In this document: one piece after another, positions 17,301 through 30,600 of the stretch
Layout of the letters: the number at the start of each line of letters is the position of its first letter
Position numbering within the stretch: position 1 is the first letter of the stretch
Assembly: GCA_964035545.1 (NCBI GenBank)
Contig: OZ037766.1
Span: 7,635,722 to 7,699,721, forward strand
Reading direction: 5' to 3'
DNA length: 64,000 nucleotides
From: Bugula neritina
Taxonomy: Eukaryota > Bryozoa > Gymnolaemata > Cheilostomatida > Bugulidae
The notes under the pieces: generated by a model
Database searches by the model: none
Told to the model about the DNA's origin: nothing
The model's input: only the letters and a program-made list of their open reading frames with translations
Position numbers and translations under genes: made by a program

Positions 17301-20013
17301 TTATTTATAGAATACCGTAGTCACAGACTCCGTTCAACAAGCGTGCAATACACACAAGACCTTCGTCAGCGTCAACCTCGTTCTCATCGTCATCATTTCA
17401 ATTGTTGCTGTCCTTCCACAAGTACAAAATGGTAATCAGACACATTTAAACAAGCATTTCTTACTAAGTTACCTTGTGTGGTTTATTCTTGCTATAGAAT
17501 ATACATGTGTGTTATAGTAGACAACACACAGTACTCCAGTTGTTAATGTAGATGTGTTTGAATACATCAATTAATAGTTGCTTGTGGGAGTCACATCATG
17601 AATACATAACCCATGTGATAATGTAACAATTTCTGTTGCAGCTAATCCCAAATCCGGTTTACTGCAGCCATCAGTTATAGCTCTGTATGTGATATACTTG
17701 ACATGGTCGGCCATCAGCAATGATATTGGTATGTACCCTCCTTAGACATAGTATAACTCAGTAAAGTGGTAAAATGGGATGTAACTTGAATATCCATTAA
17801 GTAATTGGGATGTTATGATGCATTACTTCTGCATGTCTTTATTTACTCCCGCCAGCTGAGGGGTTTACAGTTTACGCTATTGTTGCCATCATAGTACTCT
17901 TGTTTATATTTATTTTACAGTTTGTATTAGTAATACACATCTTTTAAACTTGATAATATGTTGTAATTTTTAATCATGCATTTTCATGTTTTTAGTTGTG
18001 CGATTTTTTATCAAGCTTATGATAAATATATGTACATCCTATGCAAGGTATACCGATTGTATTCGTAGATTGTAATCCTTCTCTCACACAAATCTACATC
18101 AAGTTGAATGGTGGTGCCACAACTCCTAATGCTACTGCAACTTCCAACTCTACTGGTGCATTTGGCTCCCAGGTTGATGCTATCAGCATCATAAGTCTGG
18201 TCATCTGGTTTGTGGCTATCATATACTCCAGGTGAGACCACATAGTTCAGATCCGGCCCCACTTTATAATTATATTCACTAGCCACAGCTGGTTTTCATA
18301 TTTCAGTTTAGTGACCTAAAACTTGTGTAATGTTATTTCATCTAGTTTGAAATAAGTACCAATTAGTATTGTTTAGTCATTAAATAACTAGAAAAGAAGT
18401 GAAAGTCCATCTATGATTTTTTAAAACTAACATTTCCCACCCATAGCATGCCCAACTCAGCTTTAAAATAACCTGCCAAGCTTAACAGAATTGGTAGCAT
18501 TGTGACTTTCTAGTAATATCAATATATTTGGGCTGATCAGACTGTGATTCTTAGTGTTACAGTATTTGCATCAGTGTGTAGAACATAACTGTTTGCTACT
18601 TGAACTACAACATTGTATAACACAGCATGAGGAACAGCTCTCACAGTAATGTCGGAAGGCTCACTATGAAGGGAGATGGTGAAAGTGTCATATTAGCTGA
18701 TACCGATGACAAAACAAGTGAGAAGGGTGACGACGAAGATTCGGAATGGGGACAGAAAGTGTATGACAACGAGACGGAGGCTGTAGCCTACAACTACACC
18801 TTCTTCCATCTAATGTTTGTGCTTGCTTCTTTCTACGTGATGATGACTCTAACCAATTGGTACAAGTAAGTAAATATTCTCCATACTTCATTGCTGTAGA
18901 TGTATGTTAATAGCTACCAATGTATTGCATATGGATGGGAGCAGTGATTCCTAAGTTGTTTTGATACATTTAAATTTGAACCCATTTAAGGGTTCCTCCA
19001 TTAGGCAGGGTGCTGTGTAATTGTACAAACTATAATTAATCTTCAACTTTGTTATACACACATCTGTTCAAGTTTAATAAAATGAATTAACAATAGTAAT
19101 ACTGAAGGATTCAAAAATGTCTTCTGTAATTAGATAATGTAGCTGAGAATAAATGGAAGTACATCCAAAGTTAATTTGTTAATTGCTGGTGCAAATGTCT
19201 TTGACATTATGGTGTTTGTTCTAGCATTGTGTCTTGATTTCTAAGATTATCTATAGGATAAGGTTGATGAGATTAGGCAGTAAAATTTAGTCAATCTGAA
19301 TAATTTAATTTTAAAATTCCAATTTTGTCCTGTTTACTGTATTGTCTACAAGAACTGACAAGATATAATTTTCACCAAGTGAGGTGAACTCTAACTCATC
19401 AAAATTGTTTTGATGATCAATAAATTTATGGTAAAAACTAATAACTTTTATATATTTATTTGAAGTCAATGTCTTGACAGCAATTCATTTTGATGTTATA
19501 TCATGATGATGTCACCACTGGGTGAGAGCTAAATAGTGGGGTGTTTGAAACTAACTTTTAAACTAAACATAGTAACTCAGGGTGACTTTGGTAATAGTTT
19601 TGCAATTAGGCAACCATATTACACTGGTTGGTAATATATTATTGATATATAATTCGCTCCACTGGATTTTCTTCTGTGATTTTTCTCGTAAAAAGATGGA
19701 AACTTTTGTAAATTTTTGCCAAGCATGCTATAACGGGAAAATTTATCTTTAATCAAGTAACGGATGTTTATTGGTATCCTAACTTTGGGTTGGGAAGGAG
19801 TCTATGATTAGTTGATTCAACTGATGGTAAACTATTTGTCTCCATATATCAACAACCTGTTTTAGGCCTGAAATTGCACAGTCCGGTATCGTGACTCTCA
19901 CAGCTAGTAGACCAGCCATGTGGGTGAAGATTGCCTCCAGTTGGGTCTGCCTTCTGATCTACCTGTGGACACTGATTGCTCCACTTGTTCTCACTGGAAG
20001 AGAGTTCAACTAA
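14116..20013 (+). CDS. SERINC: Serine incorporator (SERINC/TDE1 family), 498 aa, 11 exons
   Basis: Exons are 14116-14145, 15262-15426, 15636-15850, 15984-16063, 16262-16402, 16889-16974, 17311-17431, 17642-17728, 18048-18231, 18626-18865 and 19866-20013, which sum to 1497 nt with matching phases. The first exon encodes only [10 protein letters not shown]. The second continues [14 protein letters not shown], the cysteine-rich N-terminus typical of the family. Family hallmarks follow: [88 protein letters not shown] and a C-terminal helix. Around ten transmembrane helices are expected. Family members are implicated in lipid handling at the plasma membrane, originally described as serine incorporation into phosphatidylserine and sphingolipids. 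The acidic loop in exon 10 before YDNE is lineage-specific. Exon 9 uses a GCAAG acceptor, the weakest junction. The vertebrate paralogue number is not assignable. Confidence 0.95.
14146..14820. repeat. Drifting short-word repeat domain 2, in SERINC intron 1
   Basis: The 1.1-kb first SERINC intron is largely built of TACTGATACTGATAG, ATTAGTATTAGTATC and AGTAATAGTAATAC-like words, with a pure (AGT)n patch at about 14347-14383 and a CCTAGGCCTAGCCCTAGG palindrome near 14208-14226. A smaller CCAATGCCAATGGG patch sits at 14886-14935. Confidence 0.75.
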
Positions 20014-20772
20014 CCTCACAACACATGTTCTCCCTGTGAGGTCATATGAACTGTACTCTAACAGCTCTAGATTTCATTATATCTAGACTTTATTTTATAT
20101 ATGTGTGTGTACTCAGAGCTGTGAGATGTTAACAATACCTTTGAATAATATATTTGACCCTTCAACTAATATTTTTGCTTGATTCAAGTAATTTGATAAA
20201 TTTCTAGCAACATATGATTTTCAAAGTATATTTTTGTTACTATTATTACTTGCAACGCCTGATGTGCTTGATCAAGTTGTATTATCTCTTTTTCTGCTTC
20301 ATCAATATATCTATAATAAAATAAAACATTTAAGCAAGCGATTTTATGTTCTTGGTGCAGTGCAGCAAACAATGACTTCAAGATTGTTTGTGTAAACATG
20401 CTGACTAATGAGTAACATAATTTTTGTTTCTCTGCCATAATATGTCTTTTAATAGTAATTATAAAAGCACACCAACTTCACTGATAGATATAAATGGACA
20501 TCTGATCATTTTAGCAGGAAATGGTATGTCTAGTAGTACATTAGGCTGTACAACATCATTAAACAACTCCATAAGTCTCTCAGCACTGCAATTTCATCAA
20601 CCATATTTTTTATTAGCATCAAAGTAGCTAAAATAAACCAATGACAGCTGCAAATTACTGGCATTGCTGATGATTAGAACCTGTGGAGAAACTAGTTTCT
20701 GTTCATTTATGCAGCGATTAACATTGCAGGGCTGCATGCCACACAAGCAAAATTTAGTTATGACTGAAAAAG
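20014..20772. other. Gap between SERINC and kelch gene 3' ends
   Basis: The two genes converge here. The gap must contain both 3' UTRs. Two exon-like pieces on the minus strand are too weak to annotate: about 20271-20310 (an acidic helix around EAEKEIIQLDQAHQ) and 20440-20600. Confidence 0.5.
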
Positions 20773-22211
20773 CTACAGTAAAAGTTTGAAAGTGAGATTG
20801 GAGACTTTATTACCTCCACCTACTCCACCATGTATAATAACAGTATTGTTATGTAATACACAGATATGGCCAGCTCGACCAATGCCAGTTTTCCCCAAAT
20901 GCTTCCAACTGTAACTGTTTTTGATATCAATTATGTATATATCAGACACTGGTTCTTTGCTCCGTCCATCAAATGTTTCACCACCATATACTAAAATAAG
21001 ATTATCGGCTGCCAATGCACTGTGGTTCTTTCGGCCACCAGGTAATTTGGAAATAACAGGAAGACTTGCAGCAAGGTCATTTAGACCTAATATGTGTGAA
21101 GTTTGAGAAGCTGCTGATGGAATCTTATGAACTTCAAATAGCTTGTCATCACGCCCACCAACTACCAAAACAGTATTATTCACAGCTGTTGCAGTATGCC
21201 CAGATCTGGAGGCTACACCAAGTGGCATGTCATGGTAGGCATACACTCGCTTGTCAACAGAACCTGAAAACGAAACATAGAGCTATTGAGTTGGTTTAAA
21301 AAACCCGTAGGTGCAGGTTTTAGTAGATTGATTTGTAGAGAAACTGCCGATTATAAGCAAATTTCTTCTAACAGAGTATAATATATAGAAAAATAATATC
21401 TGTGCCACAGATTTTAAAATTCATCATAATTTTTTATTCTCAGAGAAAGATAAATCTAAATGCAGATACATCCCAATGACAGACTGAGTCACCAATTTCA
21501 TCAAACCTGAAAGAATAAAAGCATTGCCACTTTTTCTTTGAGTCCTGAGTCCACCTTCTCTGCCTATAATTAGTACATCTCCATTTGCCAATAAATTAGC
21601 TGTATGAGAGCTAAGACCAGCTCCAACAGGAAACCCACTCGTATCGACATCTAACCAGTCGTTAGATTCACAGTCAAACAAGTAAACCAAAGAACTTCTT
21701 TGCTTACCATTCCAACCACCTAAAATCATATAGGAGTCAAGTATTTAATAATTTGATGCTATAAGCAGTGCTCAAAACTGTTTTATATGTTATAATATAA
21801 AATAGCTAGAAGTAAATGCTATTAAGCAGGCTCATGTAAACAATAAAGTTACATAGAAATGCTAATTATAAAAGTAACCCCAAATCTGCTTTTATAAGAT
21901 TTCAGAATCAACAAATTAAACATTACAGAAAAAAGGAGTATATGAGATAAGAGATGGTTACCAATAAAAAGCAGGTGATGGTCACTAACAGCTAAACAAG
22001 TGTGGTGACTTAAGCATGGTCCATCACTGTTGATCACTTCCCATCTGTTATGGGAAATGGAAAACTTGTGTAGTAAAGAAAGTGGTTTACTGCTTCTGGC
22101 TTCTGATACTCCTCCGTGCAAGTACAAACCGTCATTAATCAGGCACCCAGCACTGAATGCAACATTTGGACCTTCACATAACTTTTCCCAAGATACTTTA
22201 CACTCGCTCAT
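20773..22211 (-). CDS. KLHDC9: Kelch-repeat protein, KLHDC9-like (317 aa, 3 exons)
   Basis: Minus-strand exons are 21962-22211, 21507-21719 and 20773-21263, totalling 954 nt in frame. The start is MSECKVSWEKL. Kelch blades are visible through GG or DG doublets followed by an aromatic spacing: YLHGGVSEA, ILGGWNGKQR, VLVVGGRDDK, LVYGGETFDG and VIIHGGVGGG. The segment DVLIIGREGGLRTQRKSGNAF is strongly reminiscent of KLHDC9, and GLSSHTANLL before it also fits. The protein should form a beta-propeller for protein binding. Its cellular role is not established and nothing in the sequence adds to it. The human protein is somewhat longer. The exon 3 end is the uncertain part: I read through to the first stop, but a good donor at 20813/20814 (GGAG|GTAATA) could lead to another last exon. 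Confidence 0.8.
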
Positions 22212-23919
22212 TATACAACATCTTGCTGTAAAGTAGAAAGTCCATGAAGGTTGAGAAATGAATTATAGGAATATAACAAAAGTACTTTTTATACTTATGT
22301 AATACTCATGATTGCTAAAGTTATTTGAAAACTTTTAATTGAAAATTCACACTTTTTGTATATTCAGTATCAGAAACCTATATAAAGGTGTGATTGTATT
22401 AATGCATGTGTGAATGTATGTGTGTGTTTGTACATGTTTATCTGCGCAAACACACAGTAATAGAACTGATATGATAGATTTGTTGTGATAGCAGAGAAAG
22501 ATCTGGTGCCCTTCTCTTAACTTTGCTTATTAAAGATGAAAAGTGAATAGTAAATGCAGCTTGATGATATCTTATACCATCCTACCACTGCAGTATTGCT
22601 GCAAGTGCATTTGTGTTTTAAAAGAATTATAAAAATAACTATAACTAATTGCTAACTACAAAAATAATGGTGCATGTATATATTACATATGTTTAGCAGA
22701 GTTGCTGCTGTTGTGCTTTATGTGATCATAATGCTTACACATGCTAGATTTAAAAGGTTGTCATAAAATATAGGAAATAGGAAATCAAACAGTAAAACTA
22801 AAGAAGCATTTACTTTACCAATGATAATTGTAGTTTTAGGTGTGCAGTACCATAAATCCTATTTTATACATTATATACAAATAATTGGTCAACGATTCTA
22901 TTAATTTCTAAAAATTTAAGAGCGGTATTGGATTGCAACAAAAAGTGCTACTTGAAATGTTCATGTAAAGCCAAAGAGTGGTTTATGTTACACGAATATT
23001 GGACAAATCTTATTTGGGAACTGTATCTTTTTATGTTGTTTTATTGTTTTATTGCTTACATAGAATAGAATATTTCTCCAAGATATAATAATGATAATGA
23101 TAATCATAATGCATTTAGTCCTAATGCAATAAGATAGATAGTATCAACGACAATTTGATAACATTATAATTGGTGCCTTATTTTTATTTTGACTTTTTGT
23201 TTAGCTCTAAAACTAAATTTAGTTTTAATCTTAATTATAGCTGTAATGATTAATACGGATTATTTTGAAGCTAATGTTTTAAAAAGTTTTAAAAAAAATC
23301 TATAATGAATAATGCAAAACTAAATAATTATAGATGATCATGATGCAAGTGTAGCTTTTGCAGAATTGGTTTTATGATTTGTTAATCTATGTTTTTGTTC
23401 TTGTTTTCAAACTTATTTAATTATTCTAGTTTCTGCCCAAAACTAAAACTATAAAAAAAACCATTTTGAGCATTAGTAAAAGCCAAACTTGCTGTTTGCC
23501 TAGTTACCAACGTTACCATGTTTCATTAGGAAGCACATTAAGTTCATTACAGGTTACATGATTCGACAAAAATAAAATAAGCGTGGATTGGATGCCGTTA
23601 TTAACGAACATTTATGATTGGCTTGCGAAGTTAGATCGCCCCTGATTTGGCGCTAGGATTTTCATTTGAATGACGAGTTAAGAAAATAATATTAAATATC
23701 AATGTGTGCCAAGTCAAAGTGTAAGATATCTTTATAATTATATAGTTGTACAGTTTAATAGAAATATTAATGCATTTGCCTTTAATGAACAAGAATGGAT
23801 GAATGCGGTAGCTGACAAAATACCAATCCCAGATATTAATAATTAATTATCGATGATAATATAAATATTACATTTAAATTGAAATATTATCAAGTCAGTG
23901 AAGTCTTCATTCATCATTG

Positions 23920-24500
23920 TCATTTATGATTATCATTATGATTATCATTATGATTATGAGTGTAATTATTATATTCATTATGGTTCATCACTGATCACTA
24001 TGATTATGTTTATCAATGATTATAATAAATTTTAATTTAATTATTTTTTAAGATAATTATTGAATTTGATGTTACTCATACTGCTTAGTCTTACTAACTA
24101 TGATTATCATTATCATTATGATTACTCATAAAGTGATTACTGATAAAGACTCAAAGTTTAAGAATAACTATAACTCAAGCTGTATAACTATAAGTGATAA
24201 AGATAATCCTAATCTGATTATAATGATTATTCATAGGGATATTGATAATCATAATGATAATGTTTAAATTTAATTCATTACTATTACCGTGAGTATTACG
24301 AATAGTAATAATAATATTATCATAACGGCTATCAGTATCATAATCAATACCATTGTCATTATAATTATCATTGTGATTATCATTATCATTATGCATTTAT
24401 GGCTATCACTTAATCTTATCAGCATCACTTTAGGTGGTTGGCTTTAAGTTTACCATTGTGATCATCATTCTCATTATCATTATGATTATTCAATTTTCAA
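23920..24500. repeat. Drifting short-word repeat domain 3 (TGATTATCATTA-like)
   Basis: About 580 bp dominated by ATGATTATCATT and its complement AATGATAATCAT in both orientations, with gradual word change to ATAACTATAAG and GTAATAATAATA. It is intergenic and has the same style as the other drifting domains but a different starting word. Confidence 0.75.
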
Positions 24501-25899
24501 GATTAGGTTGATGACTTTAAGTTTGAGTTATAGATAATAGATTACATTAAACTATTGATATCTTAATTGAAGATTTGATAATGCTGTTAGTAGGTATATA
24601 ATTTTAATCTTAACAGATTATGTCTATTGTCATTGTGATTGAGTTGTAATAATAGTCAAATATTCCAAAGGTCTATGTCAATCCCTCAAATTAATTGGTT
24701 GGTTTTCTCCTGTAAGTGTTCAATTCCTATAACAATAGTGCACAAAGCGAGACCTGTGAATTATTTGTTTTGCCAGGTTGTTTTATTATTATATGAAATT
24801 ATGATTCTAATTGCACTCAATAATGGTATATATAAATGCTATATCTACTATAGACTATACACTACTATAGAATCAAATTCTTTAGTAATCTTCATCTCTG
24901 GAGTCTTGGTTAGTAGTTGGTAAAAGGGAATAATATTAAATAATGTTGGTGTTGAATATTTTTTGCTATAATTATTAAGCTTAATAATAATCACAATTAC
25001 CCACAATATTTAAATTTAAAAATTGAGTCATTTACTTTTATGTAACTTTTACAGTTAGTTCAATATTGAGGGTATGGTTCAGAAATGTGCGCTATAACTT
25101 GCCATTACTCTGAACTAGTGGACAGAATTTCATTTTACTGACATCAACTGTAAGTATTTCAACATTTAAAAATATTTGGTGCTTTACTCCTAGTGCACAA
25201 TTATCTAGTTTTAAGTTCCAATTTTTCAACACTAGTAGTTTGTTAAATTATATTCTGTGGTCAATTTTTCAGTGGTTACTAAACTTAATATACTATCTGT
25301 CTGAATATGTATTGGAGCTGTTTGAAAATGCTGATTGTCAAACGCATTTAGTATACTGCTAGTTACGTAATGCTTGTCTCTATTTTAACTATTTTTCATA
25401 ACCTCTAAAACTTTATGTCATTCAAATATGAGTCCCAAATTTAAGAAAGGCTTTATATGTTATAACATTTTGTGACCCATGGGATCAGCCAAGCTAGTTG
25501 TATAACTGCAGTTGAGTGTCAATAACACTAGCTCATGATATTTGAAGCATGAGAAGTTGAGGAGCTATAACATTAGACAGTTTAACTGAAAACCCAAGCA
25601 AAATGTTAATAACCCAATTTTATCAACATGCTTTCACTGCTTCACTTGTAAGAATCTGCTTAATACTTTTCAACCAGAATTTCCTTCTAAAGTAATTTTC
25701 AGAGAATTCAGTTTATGCTGCAATTTGATGAGTTGGGAAACTTGGGCTTTCAGGTGCAGTAGTGATTAGCTTAGTTTACCTATTTTATATTGTATATCCA
25801 TTTTATTATATAACTATATTTTAACCTACCGTACACCTACATTAACTAGGATCTTGAATCTACCGCAGCTGACGGAGATGACTATACTACACACGAGGT

Positions 25900-25973
25900 A
25901 GATGCAGTACTAATGGAGAAATTGAGAAAAGCCTTCGTTCTAGATTAGAAATGTAGCAAAAAAGTTGTGTTAT
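25900..25973 (+). repeat. Dispersed repeat family A, copy 2
   Basis: It matches 1541-1617 in the same orientation, sharing GATGCAGTA, ATGGAGAAATTGAGAA and GTTCTAGATTA with roughly a dozen differences. The similarity fades on both sides, so the borders are approximate. Confidence 0.6.
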
Positions 25974-27669
25974 ATGCAACACCAACATTTGTAAAGAAAG
26001 TTAAAGAACTTAGGCTCTCAATTTCTTCACTACTGCATGCTCCTAAATGCTACAAGCCACAGGCATAATTAAGAAATAACAAAACTGTAACACAAGGGCC
26101 TGAATGCCAACTGCTAAAAGGCTATCTCGGTTTTTGATTGAATTATCTAGATATATATTTATTTGAGCACAATTGTTACAATTGCAATAGATGCAGTTAA
26201 CCTGTATTAGAAAATTAACTGACATGTATCAAAGCACATTTCATATTCGTTCTATACTACAAATTTAATCTGTCTATTTAATATATATCTACAACTTTGT
26301 GAGAATGCTTTTTGTGAAAATGATGAATGTTGAGGTTATAGTCTAGCTATTCTCATAGCATAAGTGTGTAAGTGTAATGAAAATGCTAACATAGCTAATC
26401 TGCTGTCTCATTCAGTGCACTAGCAGAGTAGCAGCACATTCTGACCAAAGAGTTGAAAGGTCAACAGCTATAAATTGAATATGACAGCCAGCATAACAAA
26501 TGATTAATGGGACTTATCTCATAGTTGCCAATTCAGCTTGCTCATGCAGTAACCAAAACCACAAACATGCTTTGAAGTTAATTTTTCTCAAGATTTTTGA
26601 AGAAAGAAAATTTTTCTGGAACTGCTAACCTGTGTGCTTATGCCAAAATATTAATCTCAGAAAAAATGAAACACGTACTAGCAATAGTCTTCACACAAAC
26701 CTTAAATTTCTACTGATTTTATGTGCTTGTTCTATATATCATGGAGACTAGACTACGCCCGTCTGGGAGGAGACAACTTCAAAATACTAATGTCCCCAGA
26801 GGGCTTGTGAAAAGCCTCTATTGTATGAATAATTTCCGTTTAAATATATGTAGCCAAACAATTTTCGAGCTTGTTTGCGGTTACTTCATTATGATTCAGG
26901 TAAAGGCTGAATATGTTGGTGTAAAAATATCATATGTTTACAATTTCAATGAAATTATGTATTAGTACAAAAATATCCTTTTGAATAAGATATTCCTGGT
27001 GCAAAGCCAGTCTTCGTTTCACTAATCACATGAGTATGCAGCCATTATGAATTCATTTATTCTTTTTATACTTGACTGCTTGTACAGAATTGACATTATA
27101 TGGTTATACGATGTGTAATTTCAAAATTACTTACACTGCAGACCTTTGTGTAAAAAGCAGTGATATTTTGTATATCTAATTGTAAATTTGTTGTGGGATA
27201 AAATTGTAGATTGTCCAAAGGAGACAGTGATACACTACACCATAATAGACTCGAGAAAATCTAGTGAAAGAACTTTTTACTCACCGTATTTTCTCTGCAA
27301 GCCTAAACCAAGTGAGAAAATTTATTGTTTTAGATGTCAAAGAATTATTACTCAATATGTTGCATTATTTCTTTATAAATTACCTTGCATCTGTATTCAA
27401 TATGACCATAGCAACTCGTATTTTAAACTTTGCAAATAAATTTAGAAGTAATTGCTCAACAATGTTCAGTGTAAGCTGAATCCTCAGCTTATGAGAGTCT
27501 GTGGTTGATTGGCTTCTTATCACCCTAAATCTTACATAATATATGTAAACATGTACACTGCTTTTGTATTTGCTATTTGTAATAATGTTGAGCATACCAT
27601 TGATTTTTGTGATCAATTTCTTCCCTGATGCTGATAGTCAAATAAGTCTTACTATTTGCTATCTACAGC

Positions 27670-30600
27670 ATGGATATGCCCAGACTGAGATCATCTATAA
27701 AGCAGCAGGTGCTGTCTACTGTCACTCCAAGAGTCAAGAAAAGACACTACAGTCAGGTTAGCTTGTTCTTAATTTTTCACAAAGTTTACGTCATCTCTCT
27801 TTGCAGAAATAGGCAGACAATGAGATTACTTTTCTCTCTGTTGTTCACAAGATAATTGTTGGTATATTTTTTTAGAAAATTAGCAACTAAGAATCACCTT
27901 GCATTTTATTAATCAATGTTTTTCACATGTAGCATAGAGACTAAATTGTATATGTTCTCACTTTTGATGGCTGCAAAATCAAATGCAATTATGTATCTGG
28001 TATTTAATTTTTCGATCAGTGACAACAGGAGGATATGTTCAGTTTTACTTTTCAGGTGGAGGTGGAGGCCATAATAGAAATGGTGGCGGCTCAAGCTATT
28101 GATTTGACTCTCAAGAGCAGAATGCCATCTCTGGCTACAGCTGATCCCCGAAGTAGGGCCAGCAGTTTCCTGGATATTCAAGAGCAAGAGGAAAATGAAG
28201 ATGCCGCTGACGTTACGTTGACTGAAGTTGATGTAAGCTATTTTTGAAAGACACTGCTTTTATAAAGACATTTTTCTCAATCAGTTAAATGCTAACATGT
28301 GAAATACATACATATATACCAACTACCCAGCATCCCCCTCCTGCTAATTTTTTTAATTACATCAAAACAGTAACTACAAATGCAAAAGATGAACTCTTTT
28401 AGCCTGCTATACTTTTTAATTTTTAAAAATTTCTGATTTTGTTAATAACAATGTTGAGAATTTCTAGAACAGCTTTTCAGATGTAATGCTGTGGCACATA
28501 TTTTGGTAATAATGCTCTCAATGCGATGTTTTATTGCTATTTTCATGTAGAAAGATTCTATTGCTCGGGCATTGGGAGATAACATTGCCATTTGGCAGAA
28601 GATGGACATATATGAGGTGCCTCAATACTTGGGCGAGAGAAGTTGTCCTGTTTTTATGGAATCCATGATCTGGCTGGATGAGATACTGGCTACAGCTAAA
28701 TCAGCCTTCGAAACGTAAAATTTATCTCCCTGAAATTTCCATTCTTTCTGTTCTTCGCTTTGAAACATTTGACAGTCAAAACTGAAATTATTTTCTGTTT
28801 CGTTGAGATGAAATGTCAAGTAGTATAGGGTTTCGTGAATTTGAATATTGTGTTTACAAGTATTTAGCCTTCAATGGGGGTATGAATATAAGACACAATG
28901 AAGTTATACCTTGATATATGCTAATAGGCCTATGTCACTTTGTTTAATGTTCATTTTTGCTTGCTAAATTATTACAAATTTATTTAATCATTTATCTATT
29001 ATTGTCACATATGTTAATTTTTTTTATTGCTTTTGTTTACAGTTTTAGCACCTAACTGCAATTAGAATGGTTTGGGACTCTAAAATTATATATGATAAAA
29101 TTAGTCATTTGTTCAACCTATTCAAGTACCTGGGTTGAATTAAAATTCCATTCTAGTATTATACCATTCATAAGTAGCAACTATCGTTATTTTTGTAGAT
29201 CTGAAATAGTTTCTTTGCCAAAAACCCCAGCTGCTAAGAAAAGAAGACTACCAATAAAGAGAAAAAGCTCAGTTGACCAAAGTGCATCTCCAATTATCAA
29301 GCCAAAGTAAGACTAGCTTTTTTTTCAGGGTGCATGTATCTTCCAGCATGGTAACTTTTTCTGTTAATGCAAATTATTTTCATGACTTAGTTTTAACTGT
29401 GATTTTGCCAAGAATTAAACTGAGTGGTTAATATTTTGCCTTATAAGCTCGTAGTCTGCTATGATTAAGGTAATGCTTTGTTAGTAACCTCTTGTTTCTT
29501 ACCATGCTTTTTCAGGCGGTCCAAGCGAGCTGCATCTGTCAAGGCACAGTCTAAAATGACGCAGGCATTTGCGCCGCGAGTAACCAGAAAGACCAGCAGA
29601 CTGGCGTCAATAGCTTGTCAGGAGTCAGCCTCTCCTGCTGTTGCTGCCAGCACTCCCAATACTCTCACTAAAGCGTCTGCGGCATCAGAATTCAACAGGC
29701 TGCCTCGAGTCAGAGACAAAGTTGAAGCATTCGAAAAGATTATTGGTATAGGCTTTTTTATTTAGCTTTTTATTCAGTATAGTTGTTGAGTGTTTAAGGT
29801 TAAAAAATGCTGTGTTTTGCTTAAACTAGCGTATGTATGTTTTGGGATGATTATGGCAGCAAAACTTATGTAATCTCTTTAGGTAACAGCAATGTTGAAT
29901 ATGTAATATTTGATACAAAGAATGCAACGGGTAATAGAGCTAACATATACGCTTCTAGTGGCTGCTTCTGTCTTCAACTGTATGGACAATAGTTTTTTGA
30001 TCCTAGAAATTATTTGGAAAACTGCGAGCAAATATTTTTTGCTTTCAATAATCTGTTCTAAAATTCTGGCTCTAAAATGTATGAAACTCTTTATAATCCA
30101 TGTTTCTTTGAAGATGCAAACACTCCAGGAAAAGTTAACTTTTCTACTGCTGAAGTAACTGAGATTGAAGAAGATACTATGTGTCTGACACCTGTAGTCA
30201 AATCACGTGTTGCGTGTCCACTGTCTTTTGAGGATGCTGAAATGGACATAACTCTTGAACCCTCAGCTAAGAAGTCCCTTAGAGAAACGAAGGCTCCTAA
30301 AGCAAATGGCTCTGTAGAAGTTATATCTACAAAATCCTCAGGTGACACTTCAGCTAAAAAGGTTTCTGCAATGGACTCAGAAGTTAACAAAGTTTCATCT
30401 ACAGAATCTTCAATCACGAGAGTTGCTTGCGAAGAAGTTGAGACCCGAGATTCAGTTTCATCTGCCATACCAGCTGCAGAGAGCTTGAACTTACATTCAG
30501 ACACGGAGACAGAAGTCACTGGAGAGACTGGGGCAGGAGAAGTCGCTGAGACTGATGTGGCTCTTCATAGACAAGTTGATTTGTCTGATACGAGAGAAAA

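Larger units (their letters stand above)
22212..27669. other. Large intergenic gap between kelch gene and INCENP
   Basis: These 5.4 kb lie between divergently transcribed genes. They contain a drifting TGATTATCATTA-type repeat domain (about 23920-24500) and the second copy of repeat family A (25900-25973). No domain-bearing ORF or spliced frame is recognised. Upstream non-coding exons of either gene may lie here but cannot be identified. Confidence 0.6.

Noticed and set aside
20256-20600. Extra KLHDC9 exons
   Set aside because: Acceptor phases do not match the preceding exon, and in-frame stops separate the coding-like parts.
27188-27479. Upstream coding exon of INCENP
   Set aside because: The frames are AT-rich chance ORFs. 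No phase-compatible donor joins them to the exon at 27670.
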